A stretch of 64,000 nucleotides of DNA from Alkalihalobacillus deserti (lineage in GTDB: Bacteria; Bacillota; Bacilli; Bacillales; Bacillaceae_D), in assembly GCF_020734105.1 (NCBI RefSeq), contig NZ_JAJAFR010000003.1, forward strand, positions 248,001-312,000. Reading direction: 5' to 3'. Both the position numbers and the translations under genes were made by a program. Every line of letters begins with the position of its first letter. Within the stretch, counting starts at the first letter, position 1. This document shows positions 17,239 through 27,936 of this stretch, piece by piece. The notes beneath the pieces were generated by a model. That model did not search any database and was not told the origin of the DNA. It saw nothing but the letters and a program-made list of their open reading frames with translations.

Positions 17239-18180
17239 TTAACTTTTCTTCTTTTTTAAGTAGTCAATGATTCCCATTGAACAAATTTGCAAGTCTAATG
17301 TAATATGCTCGTAAACCGGATGGTTTCTAGAAACGCCGAGTCTGTCTAGTTCCTGTTGGATGGAAGTGAAAAGCAAGTCATTTAGTTGATCCACTGAACC
17401 ATTTCTTTTATAATTTTCAAGTCCGGCAATTACATATCGTTCTAACCAGTATTGAATTTGTTCATAGACCTTTTCTGGTTGGTGGGAAACGCTGTAATGA
17501 CCAAAATAAATCATATCGACGTCAAGAGATTTAATTTTCTCAAGTGAAGCAGTCATATCTTCAGGATTAAATTGGTTAGGAGATGTTGAGGGAAGGACAA
17601 AATGAATTCCATCTTTAGCTAATGATTCGTAATGGACACCAAGCGTATCTCCTGTAAATACTCCATTTGAAACTGGATCTAAAATACTAAAATGGTGTGC
17701 AGCATGACCTGGTGTATCATAAAAAGTTAATTCGCAATTTTGTCCAAGGACAAGGGTTTCTAAATCACTTTTTATAAGCAAACGATTTTCTTCAACTGGT
17801 ACGATTGGTTGGAATAAAACATCAAATTTATCCTGATAAACTGCTTGAGCTCCTGCAATTAAGCGAGAAGGATTTGTTAAATGACGAGCCCCTTTAGGAT
17901 GAACGACTAGTTTAGCATTTGGACATTTCTCAAGCAGAAGACCTGCCCCACCAGCATGATCAAGATGGATATGAGTGACGATTAAATAATCTACTTGTTC
18001 AGGAAGAATTCTTAATGTTTCTAATCCCTTAAGGACGTGGGGGATTGAAGGGCTTGGGCCACTTTCAACTAAAGTAGTCTTTTCCTCTTGTATGACATAT
18101 GTACCTGTTCTTTCTTCAAGACCTAAATCAAAACCATCGATTAAAGAGATTCTTGGTGAGATCGATGAGATATTGGACAT
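17239..18180 (-). CDS. MBL-fold metallo-hydrolase
   Basis: Metallo-beta-lactamase fold with THIHLDHAGG (residue ~75, HxHxDH), DTPGHAAHHFS, GDTLG and YFGHYS as the successive metal ligands. The substrate is not evident; the YqjP-like subfamily members are uncharacterised. ATG at 18180 is preceded by AAGGAGGTTAGC; a longer in-frame start would overlap this site. A perfect inverted repeat overlies the -10 element of its promoter, which suggests control by a dedicated repressor. Confidence 0.9.
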   Translation of the reverse strand: MSNISSISPRISLIDGFDLGLEERTGTYVIQEEKTTLVESGPSPSIPHVLKGLETLRILPEQVDYLIVTHIHLDHAGGAGLLLEKCPNAKLVVHPKGARHLTNPSRLIAGAQAVYQDKFDVLFQPIVPVEENRLLIKSDLETLVLGQNCELTFYDTPGHAAHHFSILDPVSNGVFTGDTLGVHYESLAKDGIHFVLPSTSPNQFNPEDMTASLEKIKSLDVDMIYFGHYSVSHQPEKVYEQIQYWLERYVIAGLENYKRNGSVDQLNDLLFTSIQQELDRLGVSRNHPVYEHITLDLQICSMGIIDYLKKKKS

Positions 18181-18206
18181 ACAGCTAACCTCCTTACAAA
18201 ATGAAA

Positions 18207-18247
18207 ACACTTACAATAAGTGTAAGTGTATGGGGAGTAAGTGACAA
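18207..18247 (-). promoter_or_regulatory. Promoter with overlapping perfect operator for the metallo-hydrolase gene
   Basis: On the minus strand TTGTCA (18242-18247), a 17-bp spacer and TACACT (18219-18224) form a sigma-A promoter. A perfect 9-bp inverted repeat with 5-bp spacer (ACACTTACA / TGTAAGTGT, 18207-18229) covers the -10 element and transcription start, a typical position for a TetR-like repressor. No regulator gene lies next to it. Confidence 0.65.
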
Positions 18248-18342
18248 GGGAAATTTTAGAAAAAGTGTAACGAGTCCTGCCTTTTTACCTATTAAATGCA
18301 AGAAGGCCCTATACTCCATACTCAAGGAGTGTGAAAGGCAGT

Positions 18343-19251
18343 TCAATTTTTATCGTACCGTAATGATTGTAATCTAAGAAGGTGATTCATCCGATCGACT
18401 CTTAATTCTTCCAAACGATAGACGTAGTCGATGAGCTTAAGTTCCATTTTTGATAAAGCAATGTAGAGATTTTCTTTTTGTTCTAATTGATGTTTTAACG
18501 ATAAAGACAAAAAAGTATGGATTAAAGATGGAATATCGTCCTTAAACATTCGTCTAACGGTATGTCTCTCTTCAAAATCAAGTAGTAAGAAATCGTCCTT
18601 TAATTTTTCAGCTTGCTGAAGAAGTCTTTGAAGCCGACTTTCAATTACTGGATCAAGCGAGAATTGTTTCACCGTTTGCACATATCTTTTTGATTGTTCA
18701 AGTAATAGCATCAGATCTTTGGATGATGTTTCTTGCAAAAGTGTTTGTTCGTTCGTTAATAGTTCTTTTGAGGGTTGGCCCATTGTAACGGATTCATTGG
18801 AATATGCAAGATCTAATTGATGAATACGGTAAAAAAGAGTATGAAAGATGGGTGACTCGCGAACAGAGCGAATATGAGCTCGTCCATCTTTTATATAGTG
18901 AATATGGGCTTCTTTACAAAGTCCAACGCCATTTTTCGCCTTCATGTATTTCCGATAGCATCTAATTACAAATCGCTTTTTTATTGGAGAAGTCGAATTT
19001 TTTTGATCGATCATAACAACAGAAATAAAGGTGTGTGTAATTTTCACTTTTATCAACCATTCTTTCTGCTTTCGGCGCACAGTTCGTTTTTTGTTGTAAG
19101 AGGGGGCATTCTGAGCCAATCGTACTAAAAGCTTTTCCGTATCTTCGACTAGGCTTCTAGTTGATTTATCTCTTATTAAATGTTCATCAATAGGCTTTTT
19201 ATGGTTTGGGGTAAAAAAGAACTTTACTTTGTCGATCAATTCCATACCCAA
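18343..19251 (-). CDS. Uncharacterised partner of TelA-like protein (possibly XpaC-like)
   Basis: A 302-residue soluble protein. The N-terminal half (about 1-140) is basic with many Lys and Arg residues (KKRTVRRKQKEWLIKVK) and a cysteine pair; the C-terminal half (about 160-300) is helical and resembles coiled-coil regions such as in XpaC. It starts 31 bases after the TelA-like gene and is probably its operon partner, as xpaC accompanies yaaN in B. subtilis. I do not recognise the N-terminal part. GAGAGGAGG precedes the start. Confidence 0.65.
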   Translation of the reverse strand: MGMELIDKVKFFFTPNHKKPIDEHLIRDKSTRSLVEDTEKLLVRLAQNAPSYNKKRTVRRKQKEWLIKVKITHTFISVVMIDQKNSTSPIKKRFVIRCYRKYMKAKNGVGLCKEAHIHYIKDGRAHIRSVRESPIFHTLFYRIHQLDLAYSNESVTMGQPSKELLTNEQTLLQETSSKDLMLLLEQSKRYVQTVKQFSLDPVIESRLQRLLQQAEKLKDDFLLLDFEERHTVRRMFKDDIPSLIHTFLSLSLKHQLEQKENLYIALSKMELKLIDYVYRLEELRVDRMNHLLRLQSLRYDKN

Positions 19252-19282
19252 ATCCTCCTCTCACTGTAAAATATAAAGATTG

Positions 19283-20287
19283 TTAATTAAGTAATTTAGT
19301 CTGCATCTCTTTATTTAGTGAATCTAATTCTTTGATAAAATCCTGACCTGATTGAACGATTTTCTCATTAGACTTCTCTGTTAATTCTATCGCTTCAAAT
19401 ACATTATTATAAGCTTTTCGGAAGGATTCAATCGCAATTGCAGGTTCTTCTAGTGTTTTAAGAGTTTCCTCGGTGTTTTGTTTTAACAACTCTGAATTTG
19501 ATAATAGCATTGATTCTGTTGCTTCATTAACATTTTTAACTGCTTTAATTACTTTTTGTTGGTTTGATAAGGCTAATTGAATTGAAGCCGATACTGTAAT
19601 GACATTTTTAGTCATGGTTATCGCATTAAAAATGGCTTCCTCTAGCTTGTCATTATTCTCAACAATTAAATCAACAGATGCTAAAGATTGCTGCAAAACC
19701 ATAACCGCTTGGGACATGTTTTTTAGACGAGAAGTAACTTTTAACTGTCCTTTTCTTAACTCATTCGGATTATCTGCCCATTGTTCCTTTGTCATTTCAT
19801 CTTCAAGCATACGGTTTAGTTGCTGTCCAAGTTCAATTTGTTCGTTTAAATTACTAATTCTTTTTCTTGCAGTGTCTTTTAATTGGTGTAGCATCAATGA
19901 ATCTTCTTGTAATTTATCTTTGCCGCTTAGTAGGCCCTCGACAATGGAATCTACTTGTGCTTCTACTGTTTGATATTTTTTAGCATATTGCTCGATTGGA
20001 TTTCTGCGAAGAAGTTTATTGATCAATTTTTTTGTTTGACTTGCTTTAAGATAATTAGGTTCTAATTGACTAACAGTTTCTTTTAATTGGTGGAGTTGTG
20101 TCGGTAAGTGATTAGATTGGTCTTGCATCATTTCTTTCACAGGTCTTTTCAATGCTTCAAGAGATTCACCAGCTTCACGTTGTTCACTTTCACCTAACGT
20201 ATCTAATGAAGAAAGAAGTTTGGTTATATCCTTATCTTCTTTATATTGATTTAATAAACTGTTGGTATTTTTTGATTGATTGCTCAT
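19283..20287 (-). CDS. Toxic anion resistance protein, TelA family
   Basis: A 334-residue, nearly all-helical protein with the TelA/YaaN/YceH signatures: RRNPIEQYAKKY, QLNRMLEDEM near the middle, and SIQLALSNQQKVIKAVKNVNEATE toward the C-terminus. TelA proteins are associated with tellurite and other toxic-anion resistance and accompany TerD-type stress systems; their mechanism is unclear. It heads a two-gene minus-strand unit and is divergent from the NRDE gene across 222 bases. A GGAGGCG site precedes the ATG. Confidence 0.88.
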   Translation of the reverse strand: MSNQSKNTNSLLNQYKEDKDITKLLSSLDTLGESEQREAGESLEALKRPVKEMMQDQSNHLPTQLHQLKETVSQLEPNYLKASQTKKLINKLLRRNPIEQYAKKYQTVEAQVDSIVEGLLSGKDKLQEDSLMLHQLKDTARKRISNLNEQIELGQQLNRMLEDEMTKEQWADNPNELRKGQLKVTSRLKNMSQAVMVLQQSLASVDLIVENNDKLEEAIFNAITMTKNVITVSASIQLALSNQQKVIKAVKNVNEATESMLLSNSELLKQNTEETLKTLEEPAIAIESFRKAYNNVFEAIELTEKSNEKIVQSGQDFIKELDSLNKEMQTKLLN

Positions 20288-20509
20288 TCTACGCCTCCCT
20301 CTGCTGACTATCCTTGTATACGCAAAAATTTTCTACTCGTTTCAATTCAAGTAATATTATGATTGATTTTCATCTTGAATACAATCATATCAAACTATAT
20401 AAGGAAGAAGAGGTGAATGATTCGTTAAATAGAATTGGTGACGTTATCATTAGATTAATGTAGATGTTTGTTTTATAATTTACTTATATATTTAAGAGGT
20501 GGTTAGAAA

Positions 20510-21283
20510 ATGTGTTTACTTGCTATGGCATTTAATGTGCACCCAACTTACAGGATGATTGTATGTGGAAACAGAGATGAAGTTTTTAGTAGATTAACTA
20601 AACGTCCTCATTACTGGGAAGAAGACCAGAACGTCTTGGCGGGAAAAGATTTATTAAAAGGTGGTACTTGGATGGGGGTAAACCGTAACGGTAAAATGGC
20701 TGCTGTTACGAATGTTCGAGAAGTTCGTCAGGCAACGATGGGAAAAGCAGAGAATTCACGTGGGAAACTTGTTTCTGATTTTCTCACTGCACCTGTAAGT
20801 GTAGATAACTATATGAGACAACTTGAGGAAAGTGATGTAGAATACCAAGGCTATAATTTAATATTTGGTCAAGAAGATAACTGGTATTACATGTCAAATC
20901 GATCCGTTAAGACAAAACTAAAGCAGGGAATTCATGTAGTCAGTAACGCTGATTTGCAAACAGACTGGCCAAAAACTGTTCGAGTCAAAGAAAAATTTAA
21001 AGAAATTTGTCGGAACGTGGAACATGAACAACAATTAACTGCTGCATGTATGAATATGTTAAAAGATGATGAGTTGTTTCATGATAGTGAACTTCCCGAT
21101 ACAGGTATAGGAATTAAAAGAGAACGAGAACTTTCACCGATTTTTATAAAAGGAAGAACGTATGGTACGCGCGCTTCGACAATTATTTTAATTGGTCATA
21201 ATCGACAAATAAGGTTGTTTGAGCAAGGATATGACGCTGATGGATTAAAACTAGGAATAATCGAAAAAGGATGGATTAGTTAA
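20510..21283 (+). CDS. NRDE (TANGO2-like) family protein
   Basis: The protein starts MCLLAMAFNVHP, contains the defining CGNRDEVFSRLTKRPHYW, and keeps GGTWMGVNRNGKMAAVTNVR and a YGTRASTIILI near the end. This is the NRDE/TANGO2 family, which has an Ntn-hydrolase-like fold with the cysteine at position 2 as likely first residue after methionine removal. Roles suggested for relatives include acyl-CoA or heme handling; nothing here decides between them. A GAGGTGG site precedes the ATG. Monocistronic upstream of gltA. Confidence 0.88.
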   Translation: MCLLAMAFNVHPTYRMIVCGNRDEVFSRLTKRPHYWEEDQNVLAGKDLLKGGTWMGVNRNGKMAAVTNVREVRQATMGKAENSRGKLVSDFLTAPVSVDNYMRQLEESDVEYQGYNLIFGQEDNWYYMSNRSVKTKLKQGIHVVSNADLQTDWPKTVRVKEKFKEICRNVEHEQQLTAACMNMLKDDELFHDSELPDTGIGIKRERELSPIFIKGRTYGTRASTIILIGHNRQIRLFEQGYDADGLKLGIIEKGWIS

Positions 21284-21415
21284 AAAATATTTTTATACAA
21301 AAATAAATTAATAAAACTAATTTTGGATTTTTATACATTCTATTTATGGTAATATGCAATCGAAACGATGAAATTGATTCGTTCAACTAAAGAAAATTCA
21401 TTAAAAACACACGGC

Positions 21416-21429
21416 GGGAAGCGCTTTCA
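21416..21429 (+). promoter_or_regulatory. CcpA-binding (cre) site upstream of gltA
   Basis: The minus strand reads TGAAAGCGCTTCCC, matching the cre consensus TGWAARCGYTWNCW at all but the last position. It is centred about 67 bases upstream of the predicted gltA start point, the position at which CcpA usually activates rather than represses. Confidence 0.65.
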
Positions 21430-21453
21430 TAACTTATTTCAGTAAATTTTAAT

Positions 21454-21482
21454 TTGCCGAAATGTCAGAAAAATGATATGAT
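21454..21482 (+). promoter_or_regulatory. Sigma-A promoter of gltA
   Basis: TTGCCG (21454-21459), 17-bp spacer, TATGAT (21477-21482). Transcription should begin near 21489, leaving a 66-base leader before the gltA ATG. Confidence 0.7.
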
Positions 21483-21554
21483 CTTGTATATTAGCTCATG
21501 AGTTTAGGGGAGAGTTGATTGATTTTTACTTTTTTGGAGAGAGGGTTGATGCCA

Positions 21555-24500
21555 ATGCGGTACTCACAATTACCGAAGAAACAAGGCCTATATGATCCAC
21601 AATTTGAGCATGATAATTGCGGTATCGGCTTTTTAGCCCATATGAAAGGGAATAAATCTCATCAAATAGTTCAAGATGCCCTTCATATTTTGCGAAACTT
21701 GGAACATCGTGGCGGACAAGGCGATGAAATTAACACTGGAGACGGTGCAGGAATCTTATTACAAATACCTCATCGTTTTTTTGAAAAGGTCTGTTTAGCA
21801 GATGGTGTAACTCTTCCTGAAACAGGCGAGTATGGAGTAGGGATGCTGTTTTTGCCACAGGATGAAGAAGCAAGGGAAAGTTGTGAGAAAGGTTTAGAAG
21901 CCATTGTAGAAAAAGAAGATATGGAGCTTCTAGGCTGGCGTACAGTTCCTGTTGATGATTCAATGCTTGGTAATGCGGCAAAAGCAGCTATGCCATATAT
22001 TCGTCAATTATTTATTAAACGTAACCCAACCTTGAAAACTGAATTAGATTTTGAACGTAAACTGTATGTGATTCGTAAACGGGCGGAACAAGAATTAATT
22101 TCTTTTGTTCCAGAAGATGAATCATTCTATTTTGCTAGTTTATCTAGTCGTACCATTGTCTATAAAGGAATGTTAACAACAGAGCAAGTTGATCAGTTCT
22201 TTTTAGATATTCCAGATCCTGATTTTGAGACAGCCATTGCGCTTGTTCACTCAAGATTCAGTACTAATACGTTTCCTAGCTGGGAAAGAGCACATCCAAA
22301 TCGTTATATGATTCATAATGGTGAGATCAACACAGTAAAAGGGAATGTAAACTGGATGCATGCTCGTGAAGCAATGTTCAAATCAGATGCATTCGGAAGT
22401 GACTTAGATAAGATTCACCCAGTAGTTGATAAAGATGGATCGGACTCATCTATGTTTGATAATACCATTGAATTCTTATCTCTTTCTGGTCGATCGATGG
22501 CTCACTCAGCAATGATGATGATTCCTGAACCTTGGCAGAATGATGAACAGATGTCAGCTGAAAAGAAGGCCTTTTATGAATTCCATAGCACACTGATGGA
22601 ACCGTGGGATGGTCCGACAGCAATTGTATTTACAGATGGTAAACAAATTGGAGCATGCTTAGACCGAAACGGACTACGTCCGTCTCGTTACTATGTAACA
22701 AAAGATGACTATATCATCATGTCATCTGAAGTTGGGGTCCTTGACATAGATCCTGAAAACATCCTATATAAAGAACGTCTTCATCCAGGGCATATGTTGT
22801 TAGTTGATACAGAAGAAGGTCGTATTATTCCTGATGAAGAAATCAAGCACCAAATAGCAAGTGAGCACCCATATGAAGATTGGGTAAAAGAGCACCTAAT
22901 TCAACTTGAAGATGTTCTTGAAACAGCTCACGTTGAAAATACCGATTTTAAAAATTTAGAAACTCGCCAACTTGCTTTTGGTTACACATATGAAGAGTTG
23001 TCTAAAGTTATTCAACCAATGGTTAAAGCAGGTGTCGACCCAGTTGGTTCGATGGGGTATGATTCACCGCTTGCAGTTCTGTCTAAACGTCCTCAGCTTT
23101 TATATAACTATTTTAAGCAATTATTTGCTCAAGTTACGAATCCGCCAATTGATGCGATTCGTGAAGAAGTCGTTACAGCGATGGGAACAACTATCGGAGC
23201 TGAGCGTAACTTATTAAACCCAGAGCCACTAAGCTGTCGCCATATTCATCTACCATATCCAATTTTGGATAATGAAGAGTTAGGGAAGCTTCGCCATAAC
23301 AAAATGGAAGGCTTTAAATCTATTACTTTACCAATTACGTTTGATGTCTCTAAAGAAGAGAATCAACTAGAAGATGCTCTAAATTCCTTGTTTGCTCGCG
23401 CTGATGCAGCGATTAAAGCTGGTCACACTCTAATCATTTTAAGCGACCGTGGGATGAGTGCAACGCAAGCTGCGATTCCAGCGTTACTTGCCGTATCTGG
23501 CTTACATCATCATCTGATTCGTCAAGGCACGAGAACACAGGTTAGTCTTTTAGTTGAGTCGGGTGAGCCGAGAGAAGTTCATCATTTCGCTTGCTTGCTT
23601 GGATTCGGAGCAGAAGCAGTAAACCCATATCTTGTGTTTGATTCGATAGACGGATTAATCCAAGATGGATTACTTGAAGATATTTCTTATGTAGAAGCCG
23701 TTAACAAATACGTAAAAGCTGCTTCAAAAGGAATTATGAAAGTTTTGTCTAAAATGGGGATCTCAACCATTCAAAGTTATCGTGGAGCACAAATTTTTGA
23801 AGCTGTCGGAATTCACGAGTCCGTAGTAGACAAATATTTTACATGGACGACAACTCGAATTGGTGGAGTGAATTTAGAAATCATTGAAAAAGAAGTTCGT
23901 ACACGTCACAGTCGTGCTTACTCAGGTCAAGAAGGCGTTGATAAGGCGTTAGACCCAGGTGATGATTTACAATGGCGTCGTAATGGGGATCCGCATCAAT
24001 ACAACCCTCATACGATTCATATGCTTCAAAATGCATGTCGGACGAATAATTTTGATTTGTTTAAGAAATATTCAAATGCAATCAATGAGCAAACAAAAGA
24101 ACAAACAACATTGCGTGGCTTGCTTGCTTTTAAAGAAGGTCGTACACCTATTTCAATTGATGAGGTAGAACCGGCGGAGGAAATTTTCAAACGTTTCCGT
24201 ACGGGGGCGATGTCATTTGGTTCAATTTCACAAGAAGCTCATGAAACATTGGCAATCGCAATGAATCGTCTTGGTGGTAAGAGTAATACCGGTGAAGGTG
24301 GAGAAAACCCTAACCGTTTTAATGCAGATGAAAATGGTGATTTACGTCGTAGTGCTATTAAACAAGTTGCTTCTGGTAGATTTGGAGTAACTAGTCACTA
24401 TCTCGTCAATGCTGATGAAATTCAAATTAAGGTTGCTCAAGGAGCAAAACCAGGTGAAGGTGGTCAATTACCTGGTAATAAGGTTTACCCTTGGGTAGCA

Positions 24501-26150
24501 GAAGTACGAGGTTCTACACCGGGTGTAGGTTTAATTTCTCCACCTCCTCATCATGATATTTATTCAATTGAGGATTTAGCTGAATTAATTCATGACTTAA
24601 AAAATGCCAATCCCACTGCAAAAGTTAGTGTGAAATTAGTTGCTGGGACAGGTGTTGGAACGATTGCTGCAGGTGTTGCAAAAGGACGTGCTGACGGAAT
24701 CATCATTAGTGGTTATGACGGTGGTACAGGCGCTGCTGCAAGAACAAGTATTAAACATACGGGTCTCCCTTGGGAAATTGGGCTTGCAGAAACGCATCAA
24801 ACATTACTTCTTAATAATCTTCGTGACCGTGTTACATTAGAAACGGATGGGAAACTTATGACTGGTCGCGATGTTCTAACAGCAGCTTTACTTGGCGCAG
24901 AGGAATTTGCATTTTCAACTGCACCACTTGTTGTATTAGGCTGTATTATTATGCGTGTCTGTCATCTTGATACGTGTCCGGTTGGAATTGCAACTCAGAA
25001 TCCAGAACTACGCAAGAAGTATATGGGGCAAGCTGAGCATGTTGAAAACTTTATGCGCTTTGTAGCCGAAGAGATTCGTGAGTTAATGGCTGAGCTTGGT
25101 TTCCGTAAAATTGACGATTTAATTGGTCGTACGGATTTACTTGAAATGAATAAAAATGTTGATAACTGGAAGGCTCAGCATCTAGACTTGTCAAACTTAC
25201 TTTATCAACCAAAACCTGATAATCACGAAAGAAATTACTGCACAAAGAACCAAGATCATCAACTAGAGGCCTCGTTAGATATGAGAGAGTTACTTGCTGT
25301 AAGTCAGCCGGCTCTTGAACGTGGTGAGAAGGTTCATGCCGAATTCCCTATTAAAAACGTTGACCGAGTTGTCGGAACGATTGTAGGTAGTCATATTAGC
25401 AAGCGTTACGGAGCAGAGGGCTTACCTGAAGATACGATTACGCTTGATTTTAAAGGATCTGCAGGTCAAAGTTTTGGTGCGTTCGTTCCAAAAGGTATGA
25501 CCTTGCGTTTAGAAGGTGATGCCAATGATTACACGGCCAAAGGTTTATCTGGCGGTAAAATCATTGTTTACCCTCCAGTAGCTTCTACTTTTAAAGCTGA
25601 AGATAATATTTTAATTGGAAACACTTCTTTTTACGGGGCAACTAGCGGTGAAGCCTATATCAATGGTATTGCTGGAGAGCGTTTTGCTGTACGTAACTCT
25701 GGAGTCCATGTTGTAGTTGAAGGTGTGGGTGACCATGGCCTTGAATATATGACTGGTGGAGTGGTAGTTAACCTAGGAACTGTTGGGAAAAACTTTGCTG
25801 CTGGTATGTCTGGCGGTGTTGCATTTGTTCTTGATCAGGATGGAAGTTTCGATAAAAAGTGTAATCAAGAAATGGTTCATCTTGAGCCTGTAGTTGAAAT
25901 GAAAGATATCGATCAATTACGTAAATTACTTGAAAACCATTCTTCTTATACGAAGAGTACTCGTGCTGCAGAGGTTCTTGCAAATTGGAATGAGTATTTA
26001 ACGAAGTTTGTTAAAGTAATTCCAAAAGATTATAAGAGAATGCTTGAAGCAATTGATCGAGTGAAACAAGAAGGACTTACTGACGTTGATGCGGTAATGG
26101 TTGCTTTTGATGAAAACAAAAGTGATAAGACGCGTGTGAGCGGAAAATAA
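21555..26150 (+). CDS. gltA: Glutamate synthase (NADPH) large subunit
   Basis: The enzyme transfers the glutamine amide to 2-oxoglutarate to give two glutamates. Domains in order: N-terminal class II glutaminase with the nucleophile in HDNCGIGF (the preceding short propeptide is cleaved), the central domain, the FMN-binding synthase domain with [10 protein letters not shown] and [12 protein letters not shown], the 3Fe-4S cysteines in [15 protein letters not shown], and the C-terminal beta-helix GXGXG domain. [13 protein letters not shown] aligns with the B. subtilis start, so ATG at 21555 is chosen; ATG at 21549 is also possible. Length is full (about 1530 aa). It pairs with gltB 114 bases downstream. 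Confidence 0.97.
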   Translation: MRYSQLPKKQGLYDPQFEHDNCGIGFLAHMKGNKSHQIVQDALHILRNLEHRGGQGDEINTGDGAGILLQIPHRFFEKVCLADGVTLPETGEYGVGMLFLPQDEEARESCEKGLEAIVEKEDMELLGWRTVPVDDSMLGNAAKAAMPYIRQLFIKRNPTLKTELDFERKLYVIRKRAEQELISFVPEDESFYFASLSSRTIVYKGMLTTEQVDQFFLDIPDPDFETAIALVHSRFSTNTFPSWERAHPNRYMIHNGEINTVKGNVNWMHAREAMFKSDAFGSDLDKIHPVVDKDGSDSSMFDNTIEFLSLSGRSMAHSAMMMIPEPWQNDEQMSAEKKAFYEFHSTLMEPWDGPTAIVFTDGKQIGACLDRNGLRPSRYYVTKDDYIIMSSEVGVLDIDPENILYKERLHPGHMLLVDTEEGRIIPDEEIKHQIASEHPYEDWVKEHLIQLEDVLETAHVENTDFKNLETRQLAFGYTYEELSKVIQPMVKAGVDPVGSMGYDSPLAVLSKRPQLLYNYFKQLFAQVTNPPIDAIREEVVTAMGTTIGAERNLLNPEPLSCRHIHLPYPILDNEELGKLRHNKMEGFKSITLPITFDVSKEENQLEDALNSLFARADAAIKAGHTLIILSDRGMSATQAAIPALLAVSGLHHHLIRQGTRTQVSLLVESGEPREVHHFACLLGFGAEAVNPYLVFDSIDGLIQDGLLEDISYVEAVNKYVKAASKGIMKVLSKMGISTIQSYRGAQIFEAVGIHESVVDKYFTWTTTRIGGVNLEIIEKEVRTRHSRAYSGQEGVDKALDPGDDLQWRRNGDPHQYNPHTIHMLQNACRTNNFDLFKKYSNAINEQTKEQTTLRGLLAFKEGRTPISIDEVEPAEEIFKRFRTGAMSFGSISQEAHETLAIAMNRLGGKSNTGEGGENPNRFNADENGDLRRSAIKQVASGRFGVTSHYLVNADEIQIKVAQGAKPGEGGQLPGNKVYPWVAEVRGSTPGVGLISPPPHHDIYSIEDLAELIHDLKNANPTAKVSVKLVAGTGVGTIAAGVAKGRADGIIISGYDGGTGAAARTSIKHTGLPWEIGLAETHQTLLLNNLRDRVTLETDGKLMTGRDVLTAALLGAEEFAFSTAPLVVLGCIIMRVCHLDTCPVGIATQNPELRKKYMGQAEHVENFMRFVAEEIRELMAELGFRKIDDLIGRTDLLEMNKNVDNWKAQHLDLSNLLYQPKPDNHERNYCTKNQDHQLEASLDMRELLAVSQPALERGEKVHAEFPIKNVDRVVGTIVGSHISKRYGAEGLPEDTITLDFKGSAGQSFGAFVPKGMTLRLEGDANDYTAKGLSGGKIIVYPPVASTFKAEDNILIGNTSFYGATSGEAYINGIAGERFAVRNSGVHVVVEGVGDHGLEYMTGGVVVNLGTVGKNFAAGMSGGVAFVLDQDGSFDKKCNQEMVHLEPVVEMKDIDQLRKLLENHSSYTKSTRAAEVLANWNEYLTKFVKVIPKDYKRMLEAIDRVKQEGLTDVDAVMVAFDENKSDKTRVSGK

Positions 26151-26169
26151 AAGAACTCAATAAGCGATT

Positions 26170-26201
26170 CCTTTCTTAAGCTTGATTTAGCTTAGGAGAG
26201 G
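26170..26201 (+). promoter_or_regulatory. Intercistronic hairpin between gltA and gltB
   Basis: CCTTTCTTAAGC and GCTTAGGAGAGG pair over all 12 positions (two G-U) around an 8-base loop. No T tract follows, so it is more likely an RNA-stability or processing element than a terminator. Confidence 0.5.
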
Positions 26202-26264
26202 GTCGTTTCCATGAGTTAATATTCCTTCTCAGTGTCAGAGATTAAGATGATTGGAGTGAATGCG

Positions 26265-27752
26265 ATGGGGAAGCCGACTGGATTTATGGAATATAAAAGA
26301 GAGAATCCTACAAAAAGAGATCCTTTCGAACGAACTAAAAGTTGGAAGGAATTTCAAATTTTAATGCCTGAACCCATTTTACGTGAACAAGGGGCTCGCT
26401 GTATGGATTGTGGGGTACCTTTCTGTCAAACTGGGACAACAATGGACGGGTCTGGAGAAATTGGCTGTCCGGTCTACAATTTAATTCCTGAATGGAATGA
26501 TTTAGTTTACCGTGGGAAATGGAAAGAAGCACTAGATCGTCTTCATAAGACAAATAACTTCCCTGAGTTTACAGGTAGAGTTTGTCCTGCTCCTTGTGAG
26601 GGTTCATGTACGGTTGCGATCAGTGATGATGCAGTAACAATTAAAAACCTCGAATATCATATTGTAGAACGAGGATTTCAAGAAGGTTGGATCGTGCCGC
26701 AGCCACCTATGAGAAGATCAGGTAAAAAAGTTGCAGTGGTTGGTTCTGGTCCAGCTGGACTAGCAGCAGCAGCTCAGCTTAATAAGGCTGGTCATTTGGT
26801 AACGGTTTATGAAAGAGAAGATCGTATTGGAGGACTTCTTACTTATGGAATCCCTGATGTGAAACTTGCAAATGAAACGGTTGAAAGACGTGTTAAAATT
26901 CTTGAAGAAGAAGGCATCATGTTTAAGACCAATGTAGAAATTGGAAAAGATGTTTCAGCTGCTCAGTTAAAAAATGAATTTGATTCTGTCCTTTTATGTA
27001 CAGGTGCAACAAAGCCTCGTGATGTCGAGGTTGAAGGCCGAGAATTCAAAGGAATTCATTTCGCAATGGATTTTTTAACTGAAAATACAAAGAGTCTATT
27101 AAACTCTAACCATCAGGATGGCAAGTACATCTCAGCAAAAGGTAAAAATGTCGTTGTAATCGGTGGAGGAGACACGGGAGTAGACTGTATTACAACATCT
27201 GTTCGACATGGGGCAAAGTCTATTACTCAGTTTGATATTAACCGTCAAAAACCAGATGAGCGTAATGACAAAAATCCTTGGCCATTGTTTCCAATTGTGC
27301 ATACAGTTGAAGATGGGCAGAAAGAAGCTAAAGCTGTTTACGGGAGTGACCCTCGTAGTTACCAAGTTAGTACAACAAAATTTGTTGGTGATGAAAACGG
27401 TCATGTGAAAGAGCTTCATACTATTGGTGTAGAAACGACAGTTGATGCAAATGGCCGAAAGGTTCGCACACCAATTCCTGGAACAGAGAAGGTTTGGCCT
27501 GCAGATCTTGTTCTACTAGCGGTAGGTTTTACAGGTCCAGAAGAACGTATTATTGAAGAGCTTTCGATTGAAACGACTTCTCGTTCAACGATTGAGGCAG
27601 AATATGGAGAGTATATGACAAGTGTACCGGGTGTATTTGCTGCTGGTGACAATCGACGTGGACAAAGCCTTGTTGTTTGGGCTATTCATGAAGGACGTGA
27701 AGCTGCTAGAGAGTGCGATCGTTATTTAATGGGAAGTTCTAATTTACCATAG
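26265..27752 (+). CDS. gltB: Glutamate synthase (NADPH) small subunit
   Basis: The small subunit takes electrons from NADPH and passes them to the large subunit. The N-terminal cysteine clusters (GARCMDCGVPFC, CPAPCEGSC) bind 4Fe-4S centres; FAD binds at VVGSGPAGLAAA and NADPH at VIGGGDTGVDC; AAGDNRRGQSLVVWAI is the C-terminal FAD motif. MGKPTGFME aligns with the B. subtilis start, and GGAGTG lies upstream, so ATG at 26265 is used rather than GTG at 26232. It forms an operon with gltA. Confidence 0.96.
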   Translation: MGKPTGFMEYKRENPTKRDPFERTKSWKEFQILMPEPILREQGARCMDCGVPFCQTGTTMDGSGEIGCPVYNLIPEWNDLVYRGKWKEALDRLHKTNNFPEFTGRVCPAPCEGSCTVAISDDAVTIKNLEYHIVERGFQEGWIVPQPPMRRSGKKVAVVGSGPAGLAAAAQLNKAGHLVTVYEREDRIGGLLTYGIPDVKLANETVERRVKILEEEGIMFKTNVEIGKDVSAAQLKNEFDSVLLCTGATKPRDVEVEGREFKGIHFAMDFLTENTKSLLNSNHQDGKYISAKGKNVVVIGGGDTGVDCITTSVRHGAKSITQFDINRQKPDERNDKNPWPLFPIVHTVEDGQKEAKAVYGSDPRSYQVSTTKFVGDENGHVKELHTIGVETTVDANGRKVRTPIPGTEKVWPADLVLLAVGFTGPEERIIEELSIETTSRSTIEAEYGEYMTSVPGVFAAGDNRRGQSLVVWAIHEGREAARECDRYLMGSSNLP

Positions 27753-27846
27753 TATTTCACAATCTTTTAATCGATTTGTAATGGTGCTTTCATAGATTTC
27801 ATGAGAGAATAGTATTAATAGAGCGTATACATTACGAACAGTTGCT

Positions 27847-27885
27847 AAGCCTGCTGTGAGAAAACTCTCATAGCAGGCTTTATTA
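27847..27885 (+). terminator. Terminator of the glt operon
   Basis: AAGCCTGCT-TGAG / CTCA-AGCAGGCTT stem with one mismatch and a short T/A-rich tail. Confidence 0.85.
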
Positions 27886-27936
27886 TAAAAGTGTATTGAC
27901 TACTCTCTTGTTGAAAATGAAACTATGGAAGGGCGT

